Assembly (NCBI RefSeq): GCF_014195635.1
Contig: NZ_JACICC010000005.1
Span: 186,001 to 250,000 of the forward strand
From: Pseudochelatococcus contaminans
Lineage (GTDB): Bacteria; Pseudomonadota; Alphaproteobacteria; Rhizobiales; Beijerinckiaceae
Length of the DNA: 64,000 nucleotides
Direction: 5' to 3'
This document shows positions 16,924 to 26,036 of the stretch, piece after piece. Every line of letters starts with the position of its first letter. Position 1 is the stretch's first letter. The position numbers and the translations under genes were made by a program. The notes under the pieces were generated by a model, which saw nothing but the letters and a program-made list of their open reading frames with translations, ran no database searches and was not told the DNA's origin.

Positions 16924-18369
16924 TCAGCCCCTTTGCGGGCCGCGCAGCCAGCCGAGGGCCAGAGCCGCAACCGGGATTGCGGCCAGCGCGATGCTGATGC
17001 CGAGGCTGCCGCCGGTGATCAGAGTGAAGTTCGAGATCACCAGCCAGAGGCAGCCCGCAAGGCCGATACTGGCCAGCGTCGGCGCGATACGCGTCTGCCA
17101 GACCCGGCCTTTGACGAGGTCAGGGCGCTCACGGAAAAAGCCCAGCACTGACAACGAGGTGGTCAGCATCAGAATGATCATGCCCAGCGTCGCCACCCCG
17201 GCCATCGAGCCGAAAACCTCGACCAGCGGATCTAGCTGCAAGAGGGCAAAGATTGCAATGATCACCGCCGCCGTAGCGCTTTGCACCAGCGACGAGGCAT
17301 GCGGCGAGGCATGCGTATCGTGCACTGCGCCAAGCCGGGCCCACAACAGCCCCTTGCGCGCCAGCGCATGCTGATAGCGGGCAATCACGTTGTGGAAGGA
17401 CAGCACACAGGCCAGAAGGCTGGTCAGCAACAATACATTGACACAATCCTGCCCGATCTTGCCGAGCCAGAGTTGCGACTGATCCAGCAGCAGATTTGCC
17501 TCGCCCGCAAGCGTGGCCTCAGCCGCGCCACGAACATTATCGACGCCCGAACCAAGCACCAGCGCCCAGGTCGAAAGCGCATAGAAGCTGCCGATCAGCA
17601 GCACCGAGACATAGGTCGCACGCGGGATCGTCACCGCCGGATCGCGCGCTTCATCGCGGAAAATCGCGGTGGATTCAAAGCCGATAAAGCCGGTCATCGA
17701 AAAAAGCACGGCAATCCCGAGAGAGCCGGACGTAAAGACCGCCGGGCTGAAAGATTGAACGTTAATCCCGTCATTGCCGCCAGAACCGAAGATCACAAGA
17801 TCCATGACCACGACAATCAGCACCTCAAGCACCAGCGCGAGACCCAGCACCTTGGCGCTAAGATGGATGTTGCGGTACCCCAGCCACGCCACCAGCGCCC
17901 AGGCAAGGAACGACCAGACCGGCCAGGGGATATTGGGGCCGTTATAGATCCGCATCGTATCGTTCATAGCCCAGCCCAGATAGCCGTAGATGCCGACCTG
18001 AATCGCCGTATAAGCCACAAGCGCCACCGCGGCGATGCCAGTACCAAGACGCGCGCCAAGTCCTTCCGTCACATAGGAAAAGAACGCACCCGCATCGCGC
18101 ACATACGGGGTCATTGCAACAAAACCGACCGAGAATAGCAAAAGCACCGCCACGGCGACCACAAAGCCGACCGGCGCACCGGCGCCATTGCCCAAGCCGA
18201 TCGCCAGCGGCACATTGCCCCCGATCACCGTCAGCGGTGCGGCGGCTGCCAGCACCATAAAAACAATCGCTCCCACCCCGAGATTGCCTTGTAGCGACTT
18301 GCTACCTCCGGCAATGTCGGCGACTCCCGCACTCCCGTAGGATTGACGGGTTACTTCATCCCTCTTCAT
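16924..18369 (-). CDS. APC-family amino-acid permease
   Basis: 481 residues with about twelve membrane segments, amino acid-polyamine-organocation superfamily. The first membrane segment carries GVGAIVFMVLAAAAPLTVIG, and the sixth has GFESTAIFRDEARDP, the conserved glutamate-containing helix and following loop of the family. It imports an amino acid or small peptide by proton or sodium symport. It lies 59 bases downstream of the DmpA-type peptidase in the same operon, so it may take up a peptide, D-amino acid or beta-amino acid derivative. The operon ends at the terminator 16880-16910. Confidence 0.88.
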   Translation of the reverse strand: MKRDEVTRQSYGSAGVADIAGGSKSLQGNLGVGAIVFMVLAAAAPLTVIGGNVPLAIGLGNGAGAPVGFVVAVAVLLLFSVGFVAMTPYVRDAGAFFSYVTEGLGARLGTGIAAVALVAYTAIQVGIYGYLGWAMNDTMRIYNGPNIPWPVWSFLAWALVAWLGYRNIHLSAKVLGLALVLEVLIVVVMDLVIFGSGGNDGINVQSFSPAVFTSGSLGIAVLFSMTGFIGFESTAIFRDEARDPAVTIPRATYVSVLLIGSFYALSTWALVLGSGVDNVRGAAEATLAGEANLLLDQSQLWLGKIGQDCVNVLLLTSLLACVLSFHNVIARYQHALARKGLLWARLGAVHDTHASPHASSLVQSATAAVIIAIFALLQLDPLVEVFGSMAGVATLGMIILMLTTSLSVLGFFRERPDLVKGRVWQTRIAPTLASIGLAGCLWLVISNFTLITGGSLGISIALAAIPVAALALGWLRGPQRG

Positions 18370-18428
18370 GGTTATTACTCCATATGTTATTTTTTATTAT
18401 GAGCCGCGTCTGCGCGCGGCCGTTTGTT

Positions 18429-19517
18429 TCACGCTTCGCCAGCAGGTGCGATCAGCGCGCGCAGCCTCTCAGGATCAATCGCCCGCACCACCCGGCCCCG
18501 ACGCCCGGTCATGGTTTCAGCGCGGCAGATTGCGTTGAGAATTGCCTCATCGACGCAGGTCACCGTTGCAAGGAAGACCGCGTCCATCTCTTCATCACCA
18601 AGCGCGCGCATCCCGATCTCGGGGGCTGTCGGTGGCTCGCCTGGGTCATTCGCCGTTGAAAAGGCGAGGAAAATATCGCCGGAATTGTTGCCCGATGGCG
18701 TGCCAGCGCGGCCCATCCCCAGCCCGATACGCTTGGCGATCCGGTTTAGCTGTGTAGGTGTCAGCGGCGCATCGGTGGCGAGGATCACGATGATCGAGCC
18801 GCGCTCGGTATCGAACACCCTGTCCTCAGTGATCTGATCGCCGACGCGAAAACCGCAGACCTCCAGCCACGGCCGCAGCCCATGATTGGCCTGCACCAGC
18901 ACCCCCAGGGTGAAATCCCCCGCCCGCGTTTCGATGATGCGCGACGCGGTGCCCGTTCCGCCCTTGAATTCATAGCTGATCATGCCGGTGCCGCCGCCGA
19001 CATTGCCTTCAGGCACCGGCCCGGTGGTGGCATTGTCCAGCGCATGAAGGACATGCGCTTCGGTGACATGCTGGCCCGCGATGTCATTCAGCCAGCCGTC
19101 GAAGGTTTCACCGACCACCGGGAGCGGCCATTGGGTTTCGCCCATCTTTTTGGGAAACTCACGGATCATCCAGCGCGCCACGGCATGATGCGCAATGCCA
19201 AACGAGCAGCTATTCGTGATCACCACAGGCCCGTTGAACCAGCCTGATTCCTGTATCCAGTGGCAGCCGCTCAGCTCGCCATTGCCGTTCATCGAAAACG
19301 TTCCGGCCCAGCAGGGGTGCAGCAGATCGGCCGCAGGGCGCGGCAGGATGGCCGTGACGCCGGTGCGGATCGCATGTTCCCCCTCGCCAGAGATCAGCGT
19401 GGTTAGTCCCACACTCAAGCCCGGCACATCGGTGATGGCATTCAGCGGTCCCGGTTTGCCTTTCAGAGGCAGGCCGAGTTCTCTGGCGCGTTTGCGAATG
19501 GGTTGTTCGGCGGGCAT
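18429..19517 (-). CDS. DmpA-type P1 family (S58) aminopeptidase
   Basis: 362 residues, full length for the DmpA/BapA family of N-terminal-nucleophile aminopeptidases. They cleave themselves before a serine and release N-terminal L-, D- or beta-amino acids from small peptides and amides. The predicted self-cleavage site is Gly240-Ser241 in the strand RGSIIVILATDAPL. Other conserved pieces are ITDVPGLSVG, SFGIAHHAV, GNVGGGTGM and the VQANHG asparagine near residue 211. No signal peptide, so cytoplasmic. First gene of a two-gene operon with the APC permease, divergent from a LuxR regulator. Confidence 0.9.
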   Translation of the reverse strand: MPAEQPIRKRARELGLPLKGKPGPLNAITDVPGLSVGLTTLISGEGEHAIRTGVTAILPRPAADLLHPCWAGTFSMNGNGELSGCHWIQESGWFNGPVVITNSCSFGIAHHAVARWMIREFPKKMGETQWPLPVVGETFDGWLNDIAGQHVTEAHVLHALDNATTGPVPEGNVGGGTGMISYEFKGGTGTASRIIETRAGDFTLGVLVQANHGLRPWLEVCGFRVGDQITEDRVFDTERGSIIVILATDAPLTPTQLNRIAKRIGLGMGRAGTPSGNNSGDIFLAFSTANDPGEPPTAPEIGMRALGDEEMDAVFLATVTCVDEAILNAICRAETMTGRRGRVVRAIDPERLRALIAPAGEA

Positions 19518-19669
19518 TATTCCTCACTCTGTTATGAATTGGCCTGCCGGGCTTGACCTGCGGCGAGCCAAAGGTTTTTCTTCATGTCAGAATGATCACA
19601 AGGGCGCATAAATCCATTCCCCCACCGGGGTAGAAATGTAGCCCCGCCTACCGCCTAAAGGGGAGGTGC
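19518..19669. promoter_or_regulatory. Divergent promoter region with GC-rich inverted repeat
   Basis: This gap separates the peptidase/permease operon from its LuxR neighbour. Between 19620 and 19660 lie CCCC-CACC-GGGG and a CGGGG...CCCCG inverted repeat separated by TAGAAATGTAG, just upstream of the LuxR ribosome site (AAGGGGAGG). These are candidate binding sites for the LuxR protein itself. No experimental motif is known to me. Confidence 0.4.
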
Positions 19670-20464
19670 ATGAATTTCACGGCCTCGGATCTGAGCTTTC
19701 ATCAAAGGCTTGGCCATGTGCTGGCCTATCTCGGACGTGATGAATTCTGGCCGGTTTTCGCGGCTTTCCTGCGCGAGCAAATCGCCTTTAACTCCTGGGT
19801 TCTGCTTATTTTCCGCCCGAGTGAGCCGCCATTGCTGGTGCATGAAGGCGATGCGAACGATCTGGAGGATGCGCTATTCCGAGACTACCTTCTGCGGCTT
19901 TACAAGGATGATCCGTTTTATATTTTCGCGAACCAGCCCTTCGCCAGCGGACCGCACCGCCTTGAAGAAGTGGTCACGCCGCAGTTCCGTCAGTCCGAGT
20001 ATTTCCACACCTATTTTGCTAAAAATGTCGTCGAAGATGAAGTGCAGTTGCTTGCTCCGTTCTTTCAGGGAGCTGAACAGCACGGGGTTCTCTCGCTATC
20101 CCTTGGCTTTGAGAGGCGATTTACTGCCGAAGAATACGGATTATTATCACTAATCAGCCCGTGGGTTCTGCCACTGCTGGCCCATGCGGCACGGCAAACT
20201 CTGGGTGAGTTGCAGACACCGGCGAAACGCCCCAATCACGGCGAGCTGGAAAGACGCCTGCGCGCGCTTGAAGGGGTGCGCCTGACCGAGCGCGAGGTGC
20301 AGACTGCCCTGCTGTTGCTGTCGGGACAAAGCACACGCGGCATCGCTGCCCACCTCGGCATCGCACCAGAAACGGCCAAAGTGCACCGCCGTAACCTCTA
20401 CGACAAACTGGGCGTGAACAGCCAGATTGAGGTCTTTGCGCTTTTTGCCTCGTTACCAGCCTGA
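19670..20464 (+). CDS. LuxR-family transcriptional regulator
   Basis: 264 residues. The last 65 residues form a GerE/LuxR helix-turn-helix (LTEREVQTALLLLSGQSTRG, IAAHLGIAPETAKVHRRNLYDKLGV). The first 180 residues are a helical/GAF-like sensor region that lacks the residues of a classical acyl-homoserine-lactone pocket that I would expect, so it is more likely a metabolite-responsive regulator. There is no receiver domain. Divergent from the DmpA peptidase/APC permease operon, its probable target. The strong AAGGGGAGG ribosome site overlaps the inverted-repeat region. Confidence 0.85.
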   Translation: MNFTASDLSFHQRLGHVLAYLGRDEFWPVFAAFLREQIAFNSWVLLIFRPSEPPLLVHEGDANDLEDALFRDYLLRLYKDDPFYIFANQPFASGPHRLEEVVTPQFRQSEYFHTYFAKNVVEDEVQLLAPFFQGAEQHGVLSLSLGFERRFTAEEYGLLSLISPWVLPLLAHAARQTLGELQTPAKRPNHGELERRLRALEGVRLTEREVQTALLLLSGQSTRGIAAHLGIAPETAKVHRRNLYDKLGVNSQIEVFALFASLPA

Positions 20465-20598
20465 TGCCTGTGACTTAAGATTTTTCTCATCGGAGTCCCA
20501 AAACCGTCTCGCCAATCGTCATCCCACTGAACAGGTCATTTGAACGCAGACCGTAAAGGGGATGCAGCGCCTCGAACGCTGTGTGATTGGGGGATGTC

Positions 20599-23073
20599 GT
20601 GGCGACAAAAATATTAACCGGCGCGGTTTTCAAAGATGTCAGCAAGTGCGGACGCAACGTTTTACTCGCAAGTACGATCCTTGCGGCAAACTGGGCCGTG
20701 CCTGCCATGGCGCAGAATACGCCCGTTGCCCAGGAGGCTCCGCGAGCCATATCGATTCCTGCCGGCCCCCTCACACCGGCCTTGAACCGCCTGGCGGGAT
20801 TGACCGGCCTTCAGATCCTGTTCGATGCGGATCTGACGCGCGGCAAGACCACAAGCGGAGTGACCGGCACCTTGACGCCCGCACAGGCGCTTGATCGCGT
20901 GCTCGCCGGAACCGGCGTCACCGCCCGCTTCACGGGAGCCGGACAGGTAGCGCTGAGCGGCGTTCCCGCCACATCGCCCATCGTGAACGGTGCTGTCGAA
21001 AACAGTCTCGTGCTTGACGAGATTACCGTTCAGGGCGAAAAAGTCAGCCGTGATTACTTCCGTACATTTACCAGTATCGGTGTCGTCACAGAACAAGACC
21101 TGCGCGACTTCAATATCACCACGCTTACACAGGCGTTCAACGTTCTGGCAAATACGCGCTCATTCGTGACGGCGGATGGCAACAACAGTTTTGCCGTTCG
21201 CGGCCTCAATGCGGAAGGCGTGACGCAGCCCAGCCGGGCCGCTCCCATCATTTCCGTAATCATCGACGGCGCTCCGCAAAACGTCGAGGCCATGCGCCGC
21301 GGCAGCCGTGGCCTCTGGGATGTGGAGCAGGTCGAGGTGTTGCGCGGACCACAGTCCACACTCCAGGGCCGCAACTCGCTTGGCGGCAGTGTGTTGATCA
21401 AGACCAAAGATCCCACCTTCACGCCCGAGGCCATTATAGACGGCTCCGTCGGCGGGTTATCGACGCGTTCCGGCGCGTTCGCCGTGTCCGCTCCGCTGGT
21501 TGACGATCAGGTGGCGTTCCGCATCTCCGGGCAGATCTCGCGCGAGACAAAGGACATCACCTACACCGATCCCACCGTGAAGGATCTGCGCGAGGATGAG
21601 TTCGAGCAGATCAGGGCCAAGCTGCTGATAAAGCCGCATGCGGTTCCCGGTCTCAAGGCCTTGCTGAGTTTCAGCCGCACCCACGACAAACCTGGCTGGA
21701 ACGCCGTCACCGGCCCCGACTTCTTCGCCCGCCGCTTCGACCCGACGGTGGGTTACGCCGCAGAGTTCCGCGATACATACGTGAACCGCTACGGCGCTGA
21801 TATTTCGTATGAAATCGCACCCGGCTGGACGCTGACATCCCTCTCGACCCTGTCGGATACCGATCTGAGCATCAAATCACCAGCCGGCGCGATCCTCCAG
21901 CGCGGCGACAAGCGCGACGGACGCGATTTCTCGCAGGATCTTCGGCTGAGCTTCGATCCGCCGGGCTCCAAGCTCTCCGGCGTCGTGGGGCTGTTCGCCG
22001 GTCGATACACCACTGACATCGACTCTTATCTCAGCACCAGTGCCCTGCTGCCTTATGGCATTCCAACGGCAACGGTTCAGGATCTGAAGGCGAACACGGC
22101 AACGACATCGCTCGCCGCCTATGCCGATTTGCGCTATCGCGTTCTGGACCGCTGGACGTTGCTCGGCGGTGGCCGCCTCGTCCATGACAGGGTTGCGGGT
22201 CGCTACACCGGCGAGGCTCTCGATCTGGCGGCGACACAATACAATGTCGGCATGTGCATGGTGCTGGGCTGCGTCCCAACGCCGGTCTATGGCCGCCTCG
22301 ACGAGCGAAGCTCCGTGACAAATCCGGTGTTCCTGCCGAAAATCGGTATCGCCTTCGACATCACCCCCGACCAGACCGTAGCAGCCACCGCAACACGAGG
22401 TTACCGTTCCGGATTTTCCGAGGCCGTGGCAGGCACCACCACGCTTCGCACCGTCTCGCCGGAATATCTGTGGTCGTATGAACTGGCCTACCGCTCGAAA
22501 TGGTTCGACAACCGGCTGCAGTTCAACGCAAACGCATTCTACTACGATTACAAGAACCAGCAGATCCTGACCTACAATCCGAGCTTCCCGGGCCAGACGG
22601 TGACGGAAAACAGCGGCAAGTCGCACGCCTACGGCGCGGAAATAGAAGCACGCTGGCGGCCGATCGAGGAACTGACGCTCTTCTCCTCGCTCGGTCTGTT
22701 GAAGACGCGGTTCGACCGGGCCGTGACGGCCGTTGGCGACCTCAGAGGCAATGAATTTCCGGAGGCGCCAGCCGTCACCTTTGCCGCCGGTGCAACATGG
22801 CGGCACCGCTCCGGCTTCTTCATCGGCGCCGATGCATCATATACGGATGGTTTCTACAGCGCGGGCGACCTCACCAACACACCCAGCCGCCACATCAAAT
22901 CCTTCATGCTGGTCAACGCGCAAGCCGGTTATGAAAACGAATACGGCACAGTCGCACTGTTCGCCCGCAACCTGCTGGACAAGCAGTATCTGACCAGCAT
23001 CGACGAGACCGGACTTTCCGCCACCATCGGCGACGGCCGCCTTGTCGGCGTGCGCGGCACGTTGCGGTTCTGA
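20599..23073 (+). CDS. TonB-dependent receptor with STN signalling domain
   Basis: 824 residues from a GTG at 20599, with GGGGG just upstream; a TTG at 20587 is in frame. Signal peptide ends at VPAMAQ. Residues 45-110 form the secretin/TonB N-terminal (STN) domain (ISIPAGPLTPALNRLAGLTG), then a plug (VRGLNAEG, VEVLRGPQSTLQGRNSLGGS) and a 22-strand barrel ending VGVRGTLRF with terminal Phe. It imports a ferric siderophore or similar ligand across the outer membrane and signals through FecR and an ECF sigma factor; both partners are present at 27175 and 30206. First gene of a transport operon, five bases before the binding-protein gene. Confidence 0.93.
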   Translation: MATKILTGAVFKDVSKCGRNVLLASTILAANWAVPAMAQNTPVAQEAPRAISIPAGPLTPALNRLAGLTGLQILFDADLTRGKTTSGVTGTLTPAQALDRVLAGTGVTARFTGAGQVALSGVPATSPIVNGAVENSLVLDEITVQGEKVSRDYFRTFTSIGVVTEQDLRDFNITTLTQAFNVLANTRSFVTADGNNSFAVRGLNAEGVTQPSRAAPIISVIIDGAPQNVEAMRRGSRGLWDVEQVEVLRGPQSTLQGRNSLGGSVLIKTKDPTFTPEAIIDGSVGGLSTRSGAFAVSAPLVDDQVAFRISGQISRETKDITYTDPTVKDLREDEFEQIRAKLLIKPHAVPGLKALLSFSRTHDKPGWNAVTGPDFFARRFDPTVGYAAEFRDTYVNRYGADISYEIAPGWTLTSLSTLSDTDLSIKSPAGAILQRGDKRDGRDFSQDLRLSFDPPGSKLSGVVGLFAGRYTTDIDSYLSTSALLPYGIPTATVQDLKANTATTSLAAYADLRYRVLDRWTLLGGGRLVHDRVAGRYTGEALDLAATQYNVGMCMVLGCVPTPVYGRLDERSSVTNPVFLPKIGIAFDITPDQTVAATATRGYRSGFSEAVAGTTTLRTVSPEYLWSYELAYRSKWFDNRLQFNANAFYYDYKNQQILTYNPSFPGQTVTENSGKSHAYGAEIEARWRPIEELTLFSSLGLLKTRFDRAVTAVGDLRGNEFPEAPAVTFAAGATWRHRSGFFIGADASYTDGFYSAGDLTNTPSRHIKSFMLVNAQAGYENEYGTVALFARNLLDKQYLTSIDETGLSATIGDGRLVGVRGTLRF

Positions 23074-23078
23074 GCGGT

Positions 23079-24023
23079 ATGCGCGCGTTCATCTCACTTT
23101 GCTCCGCTGCTGTCATCGCATCATGTGTGCTGATGATACCCGCCTTCGCCTCGCAGGCAGTCGCGTGCGAAGGGCGCAGCTATGACGGGCCGGGCGTGAT
23201 GGGCGCGCCCCTATGCCTGCCGTCCACGCCGCAGCGGATCGTCACACTCGATCCGACTTTCAGCCTCGGCATGGCGCTGGAACTCGGCCTGCCCGTCGTC
23301 GGCGCGCCGCTGTCGGGCATGAGCGACGCCAGCTTGAAGAACAGGGCTGAGGCCGCGGGTGTGGCGGACCTCGGCACCTTCGCGCAGCCCAGTATAGAGC
23401 GGATCGTTGCCTTGCAGCCCGATCTGATCGTCGGCAGCGGTTTTCTCGGCGATGGCGCTTATGAAATGGCCTCGCGGATCGCGCCGGCACTTTTCGTGAC
23501 GCCGGAGGACTGGAAGGACTTCTTCCACGTCCTCGCCGCTGCGACAGGGCGGGCCGATGCCGCGGGAGAGGCTTTCGCCGCCTATGACCGACGCGTCGCG
23601 GATATCCGCGCGAGAGCGCCGGATGTCAGGGTGTCGGTGGTGCGCATCACGCCGTGGGACTTTCAGGTTTATCCCGACACACCCGGCGCTTATGGCCCAT
23701 TCGCGGTGCTGCGGGAAGCAGGCATTCGCCGCAGCGCATATGAGACGACCCATGGCGATACGACTGTCAAACGCCCCGATTGGGAGGAACTGGCCAACCT
23801 CGATGGCGACGTGCTGCTTTACATCGTTGGCGGAGCCAATGACTCCGATCGCAGCGGCCGCCATAAGGAAGTCATCTCCAACCCCCTATGGCAGATGCTG
23901 CCAGCCGTGAAAGCAGGGCGGACGCATCGGGTAGACGCGGCGACATGGATGGAGTTCAGCGGATTGTCTTCCGCGAACAAGGTTCTCGACGATATCGAGC
24001 GCCTGTTGCTGACAGAGCCTTAA
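23079..24023 (+). CDS. Iron/siderophore ABC transporter substrate-binding protein
   Basis: 314 residues with an N-terminal signal peptide (hydrophobic core ISLCSAAVIASCVLMIPAFA, cleavage after the Ala-rich end). Class III periplasmic binding fold of the FecB/FhuD/BtuF type: PQRIVTLDPTFSLGMALELG, ERIVALQPDLIVGSG, then the long backbone helix and C-terminal lobe (WQMLPAVKAGRTHRVDAATW). Delivers the ferric chelate to the inner-membrane permeases encoded downstream. Starts five bases after the receptor gene stop, so co-transcribed. Confidence 0.9.
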   Translation: MRAFISLCSAAVIASCVLMIPAFASQAVACEGRSYDGPGVMGAPLCLPSTPQRIVTLDPTFSLGMALELGLPVVGAPLSGMSDASLKNRAEAAGVADLGTFAQPSIERIVALQPDLIVGSGFLGDGAYEMASRIAPALFVTPEDWKDFFHVLAAATGRADAAGEAFAAYDRRVADIRARAPDVRVSVVRITPWDFQVYPDTPGAYGPFAVLREAGIRRSAYETTHGDTTVKRPDWEELANLDGDVLLYIVGGANDSDRSGRHKEVISNPLWQMLPAVKAGRTHRVDAATWMEFSGLSSANKVLDDIERLLLTEP

Positions 24024-24036
24024 GCGTGATCGGATC

Positions 24037-25056
24037 ATGATTGGCGGCTGCGTCCGGTGCGGGGACAGTGCGAAGGTTCTTCTGCTCATGGCGTTGGTCT
24101 GCCTGCTGGTGCTGGCAGCCATAGTGTCAATCACACAGGGCGCGGTGCAGATGCCGCTGCGGCAGGTCGTCGGCGCAATCATCGACTTCGACGGCTCGCG
24201 CGACCATCTCGTGATCATGACGGTCCGCATGCCGCGCGTGCTGGCCGGACTGCTGGCAGGAGCGGCCCTGGGGGTTGCGGGCGCGATCATGCAGGCGCTC
24301 ACCGGCAACCCTCTCGCCTCTCCGGATCTGCTCGGCATCAATGCAGGTGCGGCCTTCGCCGTTGTCGTGGCACTTACTTTCATGCACGCAACTTCCGGGG
24401 CAGCCTATGTCTGGTACGCTTTCAGCGGCGCGGCGGCAGCAGCGGTTCTGGTTCACGCGTTCGGGTCCGCAGGCATATCAGGAGCAGTTCCTCTCAAGCT
24501 GATGCTCGCCGGAGTGGCGCTGACCGCGTTCCTGACATCGCTCACAACCGCAATCCTGATCTGGAATCAAGGCACGCTCGACACCGTTCGGCTGTGGACA
24601 GCCGGTTCGCTTTCCGGCCGCAGCATGCCCCAGGTGGCGGCAATTGCACCCTATATCCTGTCGGGACTTGCCGCTGCGCTCATCATGCGGCGGCAGTTCA
24701 TGACTCTCAGCCTCGGAAGGGAAACCGCGCGCTCCATCGGCCAAAGCCCGCTGCTCTGGCACGGCATCGCCATCGTCATCGTGACGCTGCTCGCCGGCGG
24801 GGCCGTGGCGCTGGCAGGGCCAATCGGTTTTGTCGGCCTCGTCGTGCCGCATATCGTGCGCTTTGGCATCGGCGTCGACTATCGCTGGATCATTCCTTTC
24901 AGCGCATTAGGCGGCGCATTGTTGCTCGTACTGGCCGATACGGCTGGTCGGACGTTGCTCGCCCAGCAGAGCTTTCCCGTCGGCGTCACCATGGCGCTGA
25001 TCGGCGGACCGTTCTTCATCTGGCTTGCCCGTCGCAGCGCTGGAGGACGATCATGA
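24037..25056 (+). CDS. Iron-siderophore ABC permease, FecCD family
   Basis: 339 residues with nine to ten membrane helices. Characteristic FecCD segments: RMPRVLAGLLAGAALGVAGA, MQALTGNPLASPDLLGINAG and the coupling region GPIGFVGLVVPHIVRFGIG near residue 270. Forms half of the permease channel in the inner membrane with the next gene. Thirteen bases after the binding-protein gene; its stop overlaps the next start (ATGA). Confidence 0.93.
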   Translation: MIGGCVRCGDSAKVLLLMALVCLLVLAAIVSITQGAVQMPLRQVVGAIIDFDGSRDHLVIMTVRMPRVLAGLLAGAALGVAGAIMQALTGNPLASPDLLGINAGAAFAVVVALTFMHATSGAAYVWYAFSGAAAAAVLVHAFGSAGISGAVPLKLMLAGVALTAFLTSLTTAILIWNQGTLDTVRLWTAGSLSGRSMPQVAAIAPYILSGLAAALIMRRQFMTLSLGRETARSIGQSPLLWHGIAIVIVTLLAGGAVALAGPIGFVGLVVPHIVRFGIGVDYRWIIPFSALGGALLLVLADTAGRTLLAQQSFPVGVTMALIGGPFFIWLARRSAGGRS

Positions 25057-26036
25057 TCGCCATCCTCACGAGCCTTATCCTCACGATTGTCGCCTTGTTG
25101 ATGGCAAGCCTGTCCATCGGTGATGTGCCGCTGTCGTGGCGCGATATCACGGCTGCTCTGTTGCACACCGGATATGCCCCCCAGACGGAAACCATCGTGC
25201 TTGATCTGCGCCTGCCACGCGCGCTGCTGGCATTGCTCGTTGGCATGGGCCTTGGCGCCGCCGGGGCTCTTGTGCAAACGGTGATGCGCAATCCATTGGC
25301 AGAGCCCGGTATTCTCGGCATCAACGCGGGTGCGGCACTGTTCGTCACCGTGCTGATCGTGGCGTTTCCCGCCGTTTCCATCGCTTTCCTGCCCTGGGCC
25401 GGCTTTGCGGGCGCGAGCGCCACGGCTGCGCTTGTCTATGCACTGTCGTGGCGTCAAGGAACCTCATCGCTGCGTGTCATTCTCATCGGCATCGGTGTGG
25501 GCTCCGTTGTCGGCGCGGGCACGACTGTTCTCATGGCCTTCGGCGACATCCGCTATGTGCAGCGGGCCATGATCTGGTTGGCCGGGAGCGTGCATGACGG
25601 CGATTGGCACCGTGTGCGCACCCTGTTGCTCTGGATTGCGCCGCCGCTGGCATTGGCCTGCATGTTCTGGCGCGAACTCGATCTCATCCGTCTGGGCGAT
25701 CAGACAGCGCGCGCGCTGGGCCAACGGGTGGAGCACGCACGCGGCATGGCGATCGTTCTGTGCACGCTCATAGCCGGCGCTGTGGTCGCATTTGCGGGAT
25801 TGATCGGTTTCGTCGGCCTTGTCGCGCCGCACATCGCGCGATTCATCGCTGGCCCCGGTCATTCCCGCTTGCTTCCGGTCGCCGCCCTCACCGGCGGTGT
25901 TCTGGTGATGGCAGCCGACCTGCTGGGCCGTACGATCGTCGCGCCGGCGCAACTCCCAGCCGGGCTTGTAGCGGCGCTGATCGGCGCTCCCTTCTTCGGC
26001 TGGCTTCTATGGAGGCGCCGCCATGTCCCGGCCTGA
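25053..26036 (+). CDS. Iron-siderophore ABC permease, second FecCD subunit
   Basis: 327 residues from the ATG at 25053, which overlaps the previous stop by four bases; the open frame extends far upstream but that part is a shadow of the first permease. The same family signatures occur: LRLPRALLALLVGMGLGAAG, MRNPLAEPGILGINAG, GLIGFVGLVAPHIARFIAG. Forms the heterodimeric channel with the preceding gene. Overlaps the ATPase gene by 14 bases. Confidence 0.92.
   Translation: MIAILTSLILTIVALLMASLSIGDVPLSWRDITAALLHTGYAPQTETIVLDLRLPRALLALLVGMGLGAAGALVQTVMRNPLAEPGILGINAGAALFVTVLIVAFPAVSIAFLPWAGFAGASATAALVYALSWRQGTSSLRVILIGIGVGSVVGAGTTVLMAFGDIRYVQRAMIWLAGSVHDGDWHRVRTLLLWIAPPLALACMFWRELDLIRLGDQTARALGQRVEHARGMAIVLCTLIAGAVVAFAGLIGFVGLVAPHIARFIAGPGHSRLLPVAALTGGVLVMAADLLGRTIVAPAQLPAGLVAALIGAPFFGWLLWRRRHVPA

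Noticed and set aside
24057-25052. Large N-terminal extension of the second siderophore permease
   Set aside because: The frame runs back through the first permease gene; the Arg/Ala-rich translation has no homology pattern, and an ATG overlapping the preceding stop gives a normal-length protein.
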